From NCBI RefSeq assembly GCF_019175385.1, contig NC_083339.1:49094282-49158281 (forward strand): a stretch of 64,000 nt of DNA, in the 5' to 3' direction. A program made the translations under genes and the position numbers. The DNA is from Lycium barbarum (Eukaryota > Streptophyta > Magnoliopsida > Solanales > Solanaceae). Positions 12,963-25,341 of this stretch are shown here, piece by piece. Under the pieces are notes generated by a model. The model saw nothing but the letters and a program-made list of their open reading frames with translations. It did not search any database and was not told where the DNA came from. Position 1 is the stretch's first letter, and each line of letters starts with the position of its first letter.

Positions 12963-15195
12963 TTGGACTTTAGGAATCATAGACATGTATCAGGATATAA
13001 TGAAATAGCTTCTGGAAATCAAGAACATTAGTCATTCTAGTATCTCTAAGAATAAGAGCTTCTTTGGAGTTTATACGTTCGTCGTCTGTTTGTTTCATAT
13101 GGACCATGTCAAAAACGAAAGAAGGAATAGCCTTAACATACCTGGTCTTAGCTCAACGGCTCAAGAACTCAACTCGTATTGGCTCCACGGTCTATATGAT
13201 AACAACAATGATACTATCATTAATTATACAAACTATTCTCTTAATCGTTTAATGAAATTTTATTTTATCCTAAAACAAAATGGGCAGCACCTCCCCCGTT
13301 CTTCTCATTTTCCCCAAACTCCATCTATCAACAACAATAATCAGACAATCCAGCAAGTATATATACATCAATAACAAGGTACCATGTAGTAACAGCAAAC
13401 CACAAACATTTCACGACCAACGACGAGCCCGGATACGATTACCAAACACACTTCTCCAATTTTTTTCTTTCCTTCAAAATACATACCAATGACAACAACA
13501 ACAATATACTTAAGTTACTCCAATAATTTCCAGCCACAACACAACCCAAAAATATACCTCGAATCAGCCCACATAACAACAACAATAACTTATCCAATTT
13601 CCCGCAATTAATTTTGTAGTTCTCATCTCACAATTTAGCTATTACCGGGATAAACTTAAATATTACAAGAATAATAGAATTCTTACCTTATATGCCAAGA
13701 ACTACTCTTCCTCAATCTTACTTCACTTCGAAGAAATCTCCAATTTATTATCACTCGGAGGAAAATGACATGGATATAACCTTTATGTCGTCTTTTGAGC
13801 TTACCTCAATCGTATCACTTCATATCTTTCTTTTGTTAAAAGAAACGCAATCTGTCTCCTTAATAAGAAGAGAACAAAATATTGTTGCTTCCTCAAGAGT
13901 AAATCATAAGCTGCTCAATACAAAATAATGTTATACAAAACATATGCTTCAAATGACTTCTTAGTCATATAAGATAATGATTCAAAGTTGATGTATATCT
14001 TGTGTTCTACACGTGGTGCCCTTTGACGCACACACAAAATTCTCATCAATACATGTTGCCACATCACCTCATATGTATGAAGACCACCCACTTGCTGCAA
14101 CTCTCCATTATTTACGTGGAAATATATTTATCCGATTTCCAATATAATTTTCGTATTTCTTTCATCTAGCAATGTAGATACGACTTGGATAAATCAAATA
14201 CATCTTGGAGAGAGGAATTCTTACCTTATATGCAAAGAAGTACTCTTCTTCCACTTTACTTTACTTTGAAGAAAATTCGGATTCAACAACACGACAAAAT
14301 GGAATAACGAGATCGAAGTGATGCGCCAAAATCTGTGTATTATTATTGAGGAAATTTATACCACGCTTTCACAATGTTGGAACTCACGTTGTCATGTATG
14401 AAATGTAAATCACGTTATTGTGATTGTTGGGTACCAATTCTTAATAAGAATTAATATGAAATGTAATGGTAAGAATAAGTGCCAAAGTCTTCTTTTGCTA
14501 TATCCTCTCTTTCACGTGTCATTATGCACTAATAAGTGCATATGACTCATTAAATTCCATTACACCATATAGTGCCACCTCTTTGTTCAACTAAGGCCAA
14601 GTGGCAGCCCACCACGAGTACTTATACACTTTAGTCATAATTAATATCAAAATTAATTCCTTATTCTTCCACGTTATTCCAATATTTAACCAATTACTTA
14701 CATAATTAATTTTTTGATCTCAATTCACTTAAATAGTAGTTATTTTTAACATACTTCGTATACCCATTACCATGACCATATGATATAACACTAGTTCATA
14801 ACCTCATTTGCCACACATAAAATATTATTTTCAATCATCGTCGTCACACTTTTTCGTCTTAAATCATTTTGGGACTTCATTCCTTGTATACACCGAGTTC
14901 TTGATTTTCATGCTTGAATATGACCAAATTCTCCGGGCTCGGGTAAATTTTTTCATATTGGATGGTTCAATTTCCTAATCCAAAAATACGGGATGTTATA
15001 GCTTAGACTGTATTTCATTCAAATAAATTTCGAACCTTGACAAAATTTATTTTCTTCAATTTGTTTAACTTCTAATCCTTATGATACATCTATACTCACT
15101 CTAACCACCTATAAGCTTGGGGGATAACCTCGTTTCCGTTACTAATGTCATTTGACTCGCACGCTTTCCAACACATGAAAACACGGGATGTAACA
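12963..15195 (-). mobile_element. Truncated Tekay-like LTR
   Basis: The minus strand starts at 15195 with TGTTACATCCCGTG, preceded by a polypurine tract (15196-15210). It runs left to about 12963, where it is cut inside sequence matching 36786-36960 of the intact LTR at 35746-38393. The hairpin module and LTR terminus are therefore missing. The U3 part (14760-15195) resembles 20110-20419 and the solo LTR at 15519. Short frames are interrupted. Confidence 0.65.
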
Positions 15196-17465
15196 TTCTT
15201 CCCCCTTTAGAACATTCGTCCTCGAATGTTAAACTAGTCCTGTAAGTATACTGGTTATGGTGATCTCATAATGAATCAGTTGTAACTCAAACTCCTCTAT
15301 CGTGCTGTGCCTTTCTTTACTTATCCTAATGCCATTTTCCACTTGACATCTGTTAATATTGAATTCCAAAGAAAGTGGTCATAATTCAGCTACTTTCGTA
15401 ATTGACTGCAACTTACTATATCCATCTATACTTGAAGCTTACGTCGAGTTTTTCTTGTTTGGAGTTATCCTTCTAATCCTTTGACGTGCATTATCTTAAC
15501 ATTCCCTTTGAGTAGTTGTGTTACATCTCGTATTCTCATGCGTTAGAAAGTGTGCGAGTTAAATGATATTAGTAATGGACACGAGGTTATCCCCCAAGCT
15601 TATAGGTGGTTAAAGTGATGGTACACATGTACCGTAAGGATTTAAAGTTAAACAAATCGAAGAAAATAAGTTTCGTCGAGATTTGAAATTTATTTGAGTG
15701 AAATACGGTCCAAGCTATAATACCCCGTATTTTTGGACTAGTGTTATATCACATGGTCATGATAATGCGTATATGAAGGGCGTAAAAAAAAAAATCTACT
15801 ATTTAAATTTATTGAGATCAAAAAATTAATTATGTGTGTATTTAGTTAAATATTGAATTATAGGCGGAATTAAAGGATTAAATAATCAACTATGGGATAA
15901 TGTTAGGTGCCAAACCTTCATTCCACGTGCCAATCATGGAAATAAGCATCATATGACTATTGCATTATATGTAATTGGTGGCACCTACTGTTGTAGGGAA
16001 CTAATCATTATAATAAGAAGAAGTGGGTCCCATAATCCACTTGCAAGGTTTTTATATGGAGATTACTTTGGCCGGAGAAAGTTTGAAGTAGAATGAAGGT
16101 GTTGTAATTCCTTTTCACGAGGAAAACGTTACATGCAGCAACTTGTTCTAATGGAATTTACAAAAGTGATATGTATGTATTCATTAAATATTGGTGTTAG
16201 ATTATTTTAACCTTGATTAGTGTTTGTCCTTGATATTGTTATCATTGAACAAGTTTCCTTTATGGGAAATTGCAGCACCGCTTATTCTTTTTATATAAAA
16301 GGCATATTCATTCTTTTGCCATTACTTTCCTTGACACGTATGTAAGCACTATGTGCTGGTCATTCTTTTTTCATATCAAATTCACAATGGGCTGCTCATA
16401 CAAGACTATGCTATAATATGATCAATAGCACCAATGTTTTCCCTTCCAATAAAAGAACCATAGCAGCAACGTTTTTGCTAGTGTAGAGACATAAATATAT
16501 GTTCATTCTTGTCAACTTAAATCGTGAAAGTTCACTTCTGAAAGATGAGGGCAGCTGCTAATTTATATAGTTGCATCGTGAATTTAAGGATATGGGCAGA
16601 AACGTACTAGTACATTCAGTGTTTGGAAGTTTAAGCAACGACGCTATTCGATTTTTTTACGGGTTTTGCACGTCGCTTCAATCTCGTTGTTCCGTCTTAT
16701 CGTGTTGTTGAATTCGGGCTTTCTTCGAAGTGAAGTAAGGAGGAAAAAGATTATTTCTTGGCATATAAGGTAATAATTCTCCTCTCCTACGTATATTTAA
16801 ATTCATCCAGGTCATAATTATATTGTGGGACGAGAATTACGAAAACTATATCGGAAATTGGATAAATTGTTACTATTAACATGTGGGCTGTTGGGAAGTG
16901 ATTTAAGAATGGATTTGATTCTATTTGGGCATGTATTTGTTGATATTGATATTAGTACTGGGATTGATATTTTGACTAAATTGGAATCATGAGGATTATT
17001 AAGTTTTTAAGAAAGATGCTACCTGAATATCGTTAGATTTCTAAGTAATTAAGGATTGATTTAAAAGAGTATCCTAATTTGATTATTGGCATAATTGGTA
17101 TTGTTTGTAGATTGGTGAAGCCCGAGACCTAAGTTATGGTTAACTTGAGAAGCGGCAATGGTATGTAAAGTTGTCCCTTCTTTCTTTTGGCATGTCCTAG
17201 ATGTAAGTGATGAATGATATGAACTTTGGGGTAACTATATTCATAGGTTCCGAATGTGATTCATGATCCTTGCGCTATTCATTCTATATATACTCCATAT
17301 GATTTCACTCTTAGACGAGTAAGGTCTAAATGTTTCTTGTGATGGCTTATTGATATTGTACTCCTATTCTGTTCCGATGGGAACACCCATAAGGTGCCAG
17401 TTGAGTTGTGTATATGGTTTTACTAATGATTTCGAGGAAATTAGTTTTATACTAAAGGAAACATA

Positions 17466-17780
17466 AAGTTAGACATTCAAAACCACTCCGAAGGGGGTGT
17501 GAGATTTTACTATTTGGATGTTCAAAACCACTCCGAAGGGGGTGCGAGATTTTACTATTTCATTTCATTTACGATTTATGTTTACATTCCATAGCATCAT
17601 CTCTTTGTATTGATATTTGTGGATTAAGTTTTTGTTGACATGATTGTGATACTAAGCCGGAAGCGGCTGCCCGAAGGGGCCATCATTATTAAGTCGGAAG
17701 CGGCTGCCCGAAGGGGCCATCATTATTATGCCGGAAGCGGCCGTCCGAAGGGACCATTTTGTTAACATGTCGGAAACGGC
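17466..17780. repeat. Two minisatellites in the solo LTR
   Basis: Two copies of a unit of about 51 bp containing CCACTCCGAAGGGGGTG lie at 17466-17565. They are followed at 17655-17780 by three and a half copies of a unit of about 38 bp containing CGGAAGCGGCTGCCCGAAGG. Confidence 0.85.
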
Positions 17781-17958
17781 ATGGGTGTTAGATTGCATCA
17801 TTTACTTAAAGAATGTGTGTTGGATTGCATTATTTACTTAAATATTGTTTTGAGACTTCATGTATACATTGATGTTTCTTCCAGCGAAGGCTGCAGGTAT
17901 TGAGTTAGATTGTGATTTCTTCTCTCCTAAATAAAATTATGATTATGATTTGTTACCA

Positions 17959-18028
17959 CCTTACATACTCAGTACATTGTCCGTACTGACGTTCTTTTGC
18001 CCGGGGATGCTGCGTTCATGCCCGCAGT
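17959..18028 (+). promoter_or_regulatory. LTR hairpin module, copy 2
   Basis: CAGTAC-N7-GTACTG and CTGCG-N8-CGCAG are intact. The middle C/G stem is not recognisable in this copy. Confidence 0.55.
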
Positions 18029-20109
18029 CCCAGATTGTTTGGCAGGTTAAGCTAGGATGCTTAGATGTCAGCTGGGATTGACAAGTTCCACCTCATTCTG
18101 GAGCTGTGTTGAGTCATGTATAGATATGTATGATTACGGGTATGTCAGGGCCCTGTCCTGACTCATAATGGAGTTCACTCCTTAGAGACTTCTGCAGACA
18201 GTGTCCTGTGGAATGTTTATCGAGATGTCGACGAAATGATATCAGTTGAGTCATTTATGGATTTTAAAAGAGTATGTATTTTAGATGATTTAGATGGGTC
18301 TAAAGTACTTATTGATTGAAAGTTTTCATAATCGTTATAGAGATAATGATTTCTATTTGTAAAAGTTTTATATTCTTAAAAGTTTTTGAAATGACAGGTT
18401 TTAATAGAGCGAATGTCTAAGGGTTCGCTCGACTCTGATGAGAGTCGGGTGCCCGTCATGCCCTACCATTGCTAGGGTGTGACAAGTTGAAAACGAGTTT
18501 CCTTCTTAGTAATGAATCTCTGCTGCAATACTTCCTTGACACCTCAGGAATATCCTTTCAAGAGATATAAGTGAGTCCCTCTCCTGATATGATTCTCCTT
18601 GATACTTGAACTCGTCGATCCCCCCCCCCCCCCCTCTTTTTGGCGCAACTAGTCTAGAAACCTTTCGTCCTCATCGTTACTCCTTCCCATAATGTTAATC
18701 GTATAGTCATTACCTATATACCCACATTATTAAATCAACCATGTGAATCATTTGTTACATACGGATACCATGTCATCTCTTGACCTCTCACGATTACATA
18801 CTAATCAGGAACGTTCTTCTTATCGTTAGAATCTTCTTCGGGTGTCTCTTCTCGCTTCACTTATATATGGTCAATGGTTAAAATACATGATGCTTTTAAG
18901 GGGTTTTATCCCATGTTAATCATGTCCCATAATGAATCTCTCAAGAGCACTCTTTTGAGGTAAATACTCGTATCACATCGTGAGTGAACACTTATATAGG
19001 TAGTTCTCCCTATAGCACCCCTATCATCACATTGAGGTAATTCCTCTCTTCTGTCATATGCCCATTTTTCAAATTTGTTTCACATTTTGCATCACATTAC
19101 GAAGTGCTATCTTGAACTTTCCGCCCCTCTTTTGTCCTTTGGTCCATACCTCTTACCTTAATTCTTACGTCTATGCTTGTCGTATCACCTCATAATGTCG
19201 AAGGTCAATTTCCCTTCGTTTTCCAATGTTTATAACTATCTCACCATAGGATAGATGCCTTTGTCATAATGTTCTTTGCCACAAATTCATTGAGACCCAT
19301 AGGTCATCTTACGCACTAGCCCTTTTAAGTGATATAGCTCATAACTAATCCTTCTGTTACAACCCAAACTTAAGGTGCCCGTCCTTTTGTTCGTTCTCTT
19401 TAAATTCACTGTCTTCTAGTAACCAGCTCGTTCTAATCGTTTCGCTTAAACCATTTCACAATTTCCCTTAATCCAACTTATAACACTTTAGGCACATTAT
19501 GTCATGTTGTTTCTTATCATACTCCTTTCCCTTCCTTTATTCACCCTTTGATTTTCTCATATCCTACTGTAGGAGATTTTTCTGTCCCTTCTCCTTTGCT
19601 ACTTGTAATTCACAATATCATTAGCAACCAACTCTATTGCCAACATCTTAGCCTCGAATCCAGTATAGCATTGCTATCCTTTATAATATCTCTTAAGTTA
19701 CTCGTTTCCATTCTCTTGTCGTATTCTTTCTTTTTATAAGCATCCACTTTCTAATGTCATATCATTCAAGACCTTTACAAATGATTCTCAACACTGTCTC
19801 AAATACCATCCTGACTTCTACCCATTTATTGTTGGCTTTCAGATCTTACTAACTTGTTTCAGCAAAGGATCTCAATTGAAATTTAAGCACCTATATCAAA
19901 TATATTTCAGTGTCAATTTTTTCCATCTTACACCTATATTTCTCTCACCCGCTTCCCCCCTTAAAGGTGTACTTATACCATTATCTGTTTATATTCTGCT
20001 CCATGTCCCCATTTCCAATCTCGAATTCATCTGATATAATGTAAATATAATAAGGATGTTATGCGTTGAGCAAGAATGGTGAGGTTATTTCTCCCAATGT
20101 CATGTTGTT

Positions 20110-21315
20110 CAAGGTTATCACGAATGATTTTCATGCTTGAATATGGCCAAATCCTACGGCCTCAGTAAAATTGCTTATGTTGGACGGTTCAATTTCCTAG
20201 TCCAAAAATACGGGATGTTATATCTTGGACCATATTTCATTCAAATAAATTTCGAACCTTTATGAAACTTATTTTCTTCGATTTGCTTAACTTCTGATAT
20301 TTACAACACATATGTACCATCACTCTAACCACCTATAAGTTTGGTGGATAACCTCATTGCCGTTACTAATGTCATTTAACTCGCACGTCTTCCAACGCAT
20401 GAAAACACGAGATCTAACATCCTTCCCCCCTTTAGAACATTAGTCCTTGAATGTTAAATTAGTCCTGCATAAGTATACTGGTTTTGGTGATCTTATAACG
20501 AATCAATTGTAACTCGAACTCATCTATCATGTTGTGCCTTTCTTTACTTAGCCTAATGCCATTCTCCACCTGACATTTGTTAATATTGAATTTCCAAAGA
20601 AAGTAAACATAATTTAGCTACCTCCGTAATTGACTGCAACTTACTATATCCATCTATACTTGAAGCTTAAGTCGAGTTTTTCTTGTTTTGGAGTTATCCT
20701 TTTAATCCTTTGACATGCACTATCTTAACATTCCCTTCGAGTAGGTGGAAACGAGTTTTCTTCTTAGTAATGAATCTTGGTTGCAATACTCCCTTGACAC
20801 CTCAGGAATATCCTTTCAATAGATATAAGTGAGTCACTCTCCTGATATGATTCTCCTTGATACTTGAACTCGTCAATCCTTTTTTTTTTCTTTTTGCCTC
20901 AACTAGTCTAGAAACCTTTCGTCCTTATCGTTACTCCTTCCCATAATCTTAATCGCATAGTCATTACCTCTATACCCACATTATTAAGTAAACCATGTGA
21001 ATCATCTATTACATACTGATACCATGTCATCTCTTAACCTTTCGCGATTACTTAATAATCAGAAACCTTCTTCTTATCTTTAGAATCCTCTTCGGGTGTC
21101 TCTTCTTGCTTAACTTATATCTGAATAAAGGTTAAAATACATGATGATCTTAAGGGGTTTTAAATCTCATGTTTATCATATCCAATAATGAATCTCTTGA
21201 GAGTACTCTTTTGAGGTAAATACTTGTCTCACATCGTGAGTGAACACTTGTATAGGTAGTTTTCCCTATAGCACCCCTATCATCACATTGAGGTAATACC
21301 TCTCTTCTATCATAT
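20110..21315 (-). repeat. Tandem partial duplication of LTR start and internal region
   Basis: 20110-20419 repeats the LTR start 14885-15195, with its own polypurine tract at 20420-20434. 20420-20750 repeats 15196-15513, and 20750-21315 repeats 18490-19060. Removing the solo LTR, the period is about 2.26 kb. Sequence differences scattered through both copies show that the duplication is old. The joint at 20750 corresponds to the uninserted target of the solo LTR. Confidence 0.8.
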
Positions 21316-22142
21316 GTTTAAGGTTATTGTGATTCTCCGGACCCTTCGAGACACGTGTATGGATTGTTATGGATGTATATGAGTATGTATATATATGTAT
21401 AAGAGGTTACATGAGGGTTGGAAGAGGATTAGAAGTTAAACGAAATGAATCGGAACAACTTCAGTAAAATATCAAACCAGATTTTTAGCCCATATTGTTG
21501 GAGGCATATCTCTTAGTATATGAGGAGTTTTGAGGTGTTTAAAAATCCTAAAATGAAGTTCATCGAGTCTAGTTTCCAACTCAACAAACCGCTCATCAAA
21601 TCGGGATAAGGAGTTATGGACGATGCAAGTTGGGCTGGCAGGGCAGCAAGTTGGGACCCGACCCAAACATTTGCATTTCGGCCCATGAGTATATTTCGGC
21701 CCATGAGGCCCATTAACATTAATATATATGGAAAATTCATTTGAGGGCTGGTCATTTGCATCTAGGAACTTCCAAAACATTAGAGAGAGAGGGAGAGAAC
21801 TTCTAGGCTAAGAAAGCCATTTTGATCAAAATCCGAGCCCCGAATCCCAAAGCTCATGAAGAGAAAAGCGTTGTACGTCGCGTTGCCTTCAGTTTGAGCT
21901 AAAAATCAGCCAAAAAGAAGAGTATTGACGTGGTTACTGCATACGTAAGGTAAGATTAAGTTCCCTTTTTCATTGTTAATAAGTTTATTTAGAGTTTTAA
22001 CAGATTAGAATGGAGAAAATAGCGTTATAAGCTCTTTTGTTGTTTTGTTGAGATTTATGGATCGGGGGCTGTTTTAGTTGGATTAAATGGATGGAATCAG
22101 CTGAGTTATGATGTATATTAATGGTTGGTACTATTGTTGATG
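21316..22142 (+). mobile_element. LTR fragment, plus orientation
   Basis: It matches the reverse complement of about 30240-31050 and 37200-38010 in the LTRs at 28726 and 35746. The 102-codon frame on its minus strand also appears in those LTRs (30560-30910, 37526-37876). It is merely an open stretch of conserved LTR sequence with no recognisable domain. Both ends are abrupt. Confidence 0.7.
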
Positions 22143-22282
22143 TAAATATAAAGAGTAAAGCCTAGTGAGGAGGTGACTAAAAGATATGACGTGATCTATG
22201 TGACTAGAGTATAAAGGCAAGTGTGAAACGGAAAAGCGAGCTATAGAACGAATATAAAGACCTATAAAGTTCTGAAATGCCG
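22143..22282. other. Junction segment
   Basis: It joins a plus-strand LTR fragment to a minus-strand LTR fragment. The words AGTAAAGCCTAGTGAGGA recur at 25255. Nothing else is recognised. Confidence 0.35.
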
Positions 22283-22409
22283 TCAAGTAGCACGGACTCT
22301 TACGGGGTGTAACAACATAAATACTTATAACCTCAAAATAAACTTGTCCTCAGAGCTTATGTCGGTTAACTTACGAATAATCCAACGTACAAACATACGG
22401 GATATAACA
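22283..22409 (-). mobile_element. First 127 bp of a Tekay-like LTR with polypurine tract
   Basis: The minus strand starts at 22409 with TGTTATATCCCGTATG, preceded by the pyrimidine-rich tract CCTTCCCCCTTTTGG (plus strand, 22411 onwards). The same start occurs at 31428 and 38393. The rest of this LTR is missing, replaced by the junction at 22143-22282. Confidence 0.75.
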
Positions 22410-22561
22410 TCCTTCCCCCTTTTGGAACATTCGTCCTTGAATGTTAAACTAGTTCTACAGGATCTTATAAATTTTTTGACAAAATCTCCTTTATCGCTAA
22501 ACCTACCAACCTGCATTCAGCAACCCACAGATGCCTCACAGGGCCACAATAACATATAGTC

Positions 22562-23633
22562 TCATCTACTAATCAACATAGTCAAATAAGGAATTAAATT
22601 ACCTGCAGGCATAGGGAACAAGTAAGGATACTTATTCTTCGTATCGCCTTCGGCTTCCCAGGTCACCTCTTCCCTATTATTATTTCGCCACAATACTTTG
22701 ACGGAAGCCACATCCTTAGTACGTAGCCTTCTAACATGGAGATCAAGTATAGTTATAGGGCTCTCCTCATAAGACAACTCCTCTGTTACCTGGACATCGT
22801 CCATAGGGAATACTCTAGAAGGGTCACCAATACATTTACGAAGCATTGATACATGAAAGACTGGATGTACTGCTTCCAAATTAGATGGTAGTCCAACTCA
22901 TAGGCAACCTTGCCTACCCTACGAATAATTTGATAAGGCCCAATGTATCTCGGGCTAAGCTTCCCCTTTTTGCCGAATCTCATCACACCCTTCATGGGTG
23001 ATACCTTCAGGAACACATAATCACCAATCTGAAACTCTAAGTCTCGACGTCAACTATCTGCATATGACTTCTATCGACTCTGGGCCGCCAATAATCTCTC
23101 CTGAATAAGCTTCACCTTATCAACAGCTTGCCGACTCATGTCTGGGCCTATTAACTTAGTCTCGCCAACATCGAACCAACCGATAGGTGACCTGCACTTC
23201 CTCCCATATAAGGCCTCGTATGGTGCCATCTGAATACTAGAATGGTAGCTATTATTATAAGCAAACTCAATAAGTGGAAAATGATCTTCCCAACTACCTC
23301 TGAAGTCAATAATATAGGCTCGCAACATATCTTCTAGTGTCTGAATAGTACGTTCAGCCTGTTCGTCAGTCAGAGGTTGAAATGCTGTGCTAAGACTCAC
23401 CTGTGTCCCCAATCCCTTCAGGAATGATCCCCAGAAGTTAGCTGTAAACTGAGCTCCTCTGTCCGATATAATAGATGTGGGAACCCTATGAAGTCTCACT
23501 ATCTCCCTGATGTATAACCTCGCATAGTCTTCAGCTGAATAAGTAGTCCTGACTAGAAGCAAATGGGTTGATTTTGTCAGCCTATCCACAATAACCCATA
23601 TAGAGTCATACTTCCGCTGAGTGCGAGGTACTT
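22562..23633 (-). pseudogene. Tekay pol remnant: integrase core, C-terminus and chromodomain
   Basis: The frame starts inside the integrase core, with DRLTKSTH as the first catalytic block, SDRGAQFT as the second and TDEQAERT carrying the catalytic glutamate. It then reads ALYGRKCRSPIGW and the C-terminal domain, and ends with a chromodomain (LSYEESP ... VLWRNNNREEVTWEAE). Reading is broken near 23070, where a frameshift follows LLAAQSR, and again near 22880. Everything upstream (gag, protease, reverse transcriptase, RNase H, integrase zinc finger) is missing; homology stops at about 23633 and non-coding sequence follows. The same arrangement, with an even shorter remnant, is found at 31581-32118. 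It is a decayed copy and produces no complete enzyme. Confidence 0.85.
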
Positions 23634-23935
23634 TCTAATCTTAGGTAGCACTGCTGTCTTGCTATTCATAGGCACACTATCTCCCTTTTCTTTGGAGATC
23701 ATTGAACTCCCTATACTTATTCCTATTGCTAAAACTTTCATCTCTTCTAGTGCTAAGATTTCCCTTTTCTTGAGCTTCGAAATATTGTAGCTCATCTTAA
23801 AAATGAATTTGTTCTCCCCCCCCCCCCCCCCCCCCCCCCTTTTTTTTTAAAGGATGTTTTCATATACCGTAACCTCTGAGTGTTAACCGTCTTTGATAGT
23901 CATCTGTCCGACCTTAGCGATCCTTCAAGATTATA
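23634..23935 (-). other. Non-coding segment next to the pol remnant, with long C tract
   Basis: It is shared with 32119-32335, including the words GTAACCTCTGAGTGTTAACC. It holds about 24 C at 23816-23839 followed by T9, against only six C in the other copy. Confidence 0.7.
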
Positions 23936-24180
23936 AAGCGTTCAGCTACAATGGTTGGCTATCAGCTAGGATTGGCAAACTCCATTCGTCCTAGGGGTTG
24001 TCTGCAAAGTCGTGTCTAGTAGAGTCTTGTTTATGATGTGTTGCGTGCCACATTTATAAACAGGAGGCTACAAGACATTCAGGATGGTTACTTTTCTTTT
24101 ATATCTAAGATCGTGCGATAGAGCCTAGAGATAGGAAATGATATCCCTTATATACTAACCTTTTATTTCAGCAGGAGAGT
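23936..24180 (+). other. Fragment of a Tekay 5' leader
   Basis: The order of words matches the leaders at 27742-27860 and 46019-46150: GTGTCTAGTAGAGTCTTG, then the hairpin arms TGTTTAT and ATAAACA, then GATCGTGCGATAGAGC. It has no primer-binding site or LTR next to it. The hairpin is at 24026-24064 with changed loop and stem bases. Confidence 0.65.
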
Positions 24181-25341
24181 GGGGTCGACAAGAAAAGGTA
24201 ATTAATGATACTGGGAGTTACAGAGGTAAGATATTTCATTGAGGTTACGTTATCAGAATTTGTATATACAGAATGGCGAACCGGTCATCATTAAGGTACG
24301 TAAGTTATTGTAAGTATAGCAATAAAATGGATTGAATGTGTATATATATCTTGATGATAAGTTCAGTTATAAGGTGTGAACAAAAGAAGCTGAAGGAATC
24401 AGTAAAAAGGTAAGTAACGGTAAGCAGGGTATAAGTCAGATATGGTATGAATGTTGCAGGTATGATTGAAACAATTAAAGATTAAAAGGGAAAGTAAACA
24501 GGAAGGTATAACAGGTACAGTTTGAGTTGGACATATGAGGTAAGTTCATCATTTTCATACTGTTGTTGATATTGGGAGCCTTGTGTTGCTATGTGTGATA
24601 TATATAGATGTTGGCCCTGTAAGGCAGTGTTGGTATTTCCTGCATACAGGTTTTGGGATAGTAAGAAATACAGAGGAAACTCTGCCAAAATTTTCCTAGA
24701 AATAAAAAGAGAATGAGATATAAGTTCGTAAAATGTCTTGAAAGGTCGTGTCAACAGTAATGATAAGATTTGACTAAGTTATGAGTACGGCTGACTTCGA
24801 GAAATAAGTTAACTGTTGAATTGATAGTAATAGTAATTATGAGGACAAATCGGTATGGTAAAAAGAAATGCTAGGATAATTTGGAAGGGCTTGTCATACT
24901 AAGATATGATTTAGAAAAGGCTGGCAAATCTTAATAGAGTGTTATATTGAGGTCTCGACTGAATTGATAAGCAGGGATAAATTACGACGAGTTTATAGTT
25001 AAAAGACGTAATAGTATTATTAAGACAAGAGTACAGAGGAGGAAGAATTGTGACGAATATGAATGTATTGATAAGACAGCTCGTGAGGTATTAAGGCTAA
25101 GATTGACTAGGAAGGGTAAAGGGATAAGTACGCTTACTCCACAGAGTGTAATTAAACCATAGTAACAATCGTGAATAAGGTTAAGAAGTGTTACACTATA
25201 GGATTGATTACGAACAGGATATAATGTGCATATAATGAGGATTGTTATGAAAATAAGTAAAGCCTAGTGAGGAACTGACAACGTAGAGTTCAGAACAAAT
25301 GAAATTCGTTCAAAATAGAAGGTGATTATGTCTACTTGGCC
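24181..25341 (+). other. Mosaic of degenerate element sequence
   Basis: No coding signal. 24590-24720 resembles the U5 part of the LTR at 54090-54180 (TTGGTATTT-CTGC and GGAAACTCTGCC). Around 25255 it shares words with 22155. Otherwise nothing is recognised. Confidence 0.35.

Larger units (their letters stand above)
15519..18484 (+). mobile_element. Solo LTR, 2966 bp, Tekay-like
   Basis: The ends are TGTTACATCTCG and AGGGTGTGACA, with perfect target duplication AGTTG (15514-15518 and 18485-18489). The pre-insertion sequence is preserved in the duplicated segment at about 20742-20760, which has no insertion. The LTR is related to the truncated ones at 15195 and 20419 through the U3 words TACCCCGTATTTTTGGAC. 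It contains two minisatellites (17466-17780), the hairpin module (17959-18028) and the fourth hairpin (18144-18162). No internal sequence is left. Confidence 0.93.
15196..20109 (-). other. Non-coding internal region of a Tekay-like element, split by a solo LTR
   Basis: It begins at the polypurine tract beside the LTR start at 15195, where the plus strand reads CTTCCCCCTTTAGAACATTC. It contains no gag or pol similarity that I can read; the plus strand is pyrimidine-rich with C and T homopolymers (C15 at 18620-18634). The inserted solo LTR occupies 15519-18484. The outer parts (15196-15513 and 18490-19060) recur at 20420-21315. The remainder, 19060-20109, is unique in the window. Confidence 0.5.
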
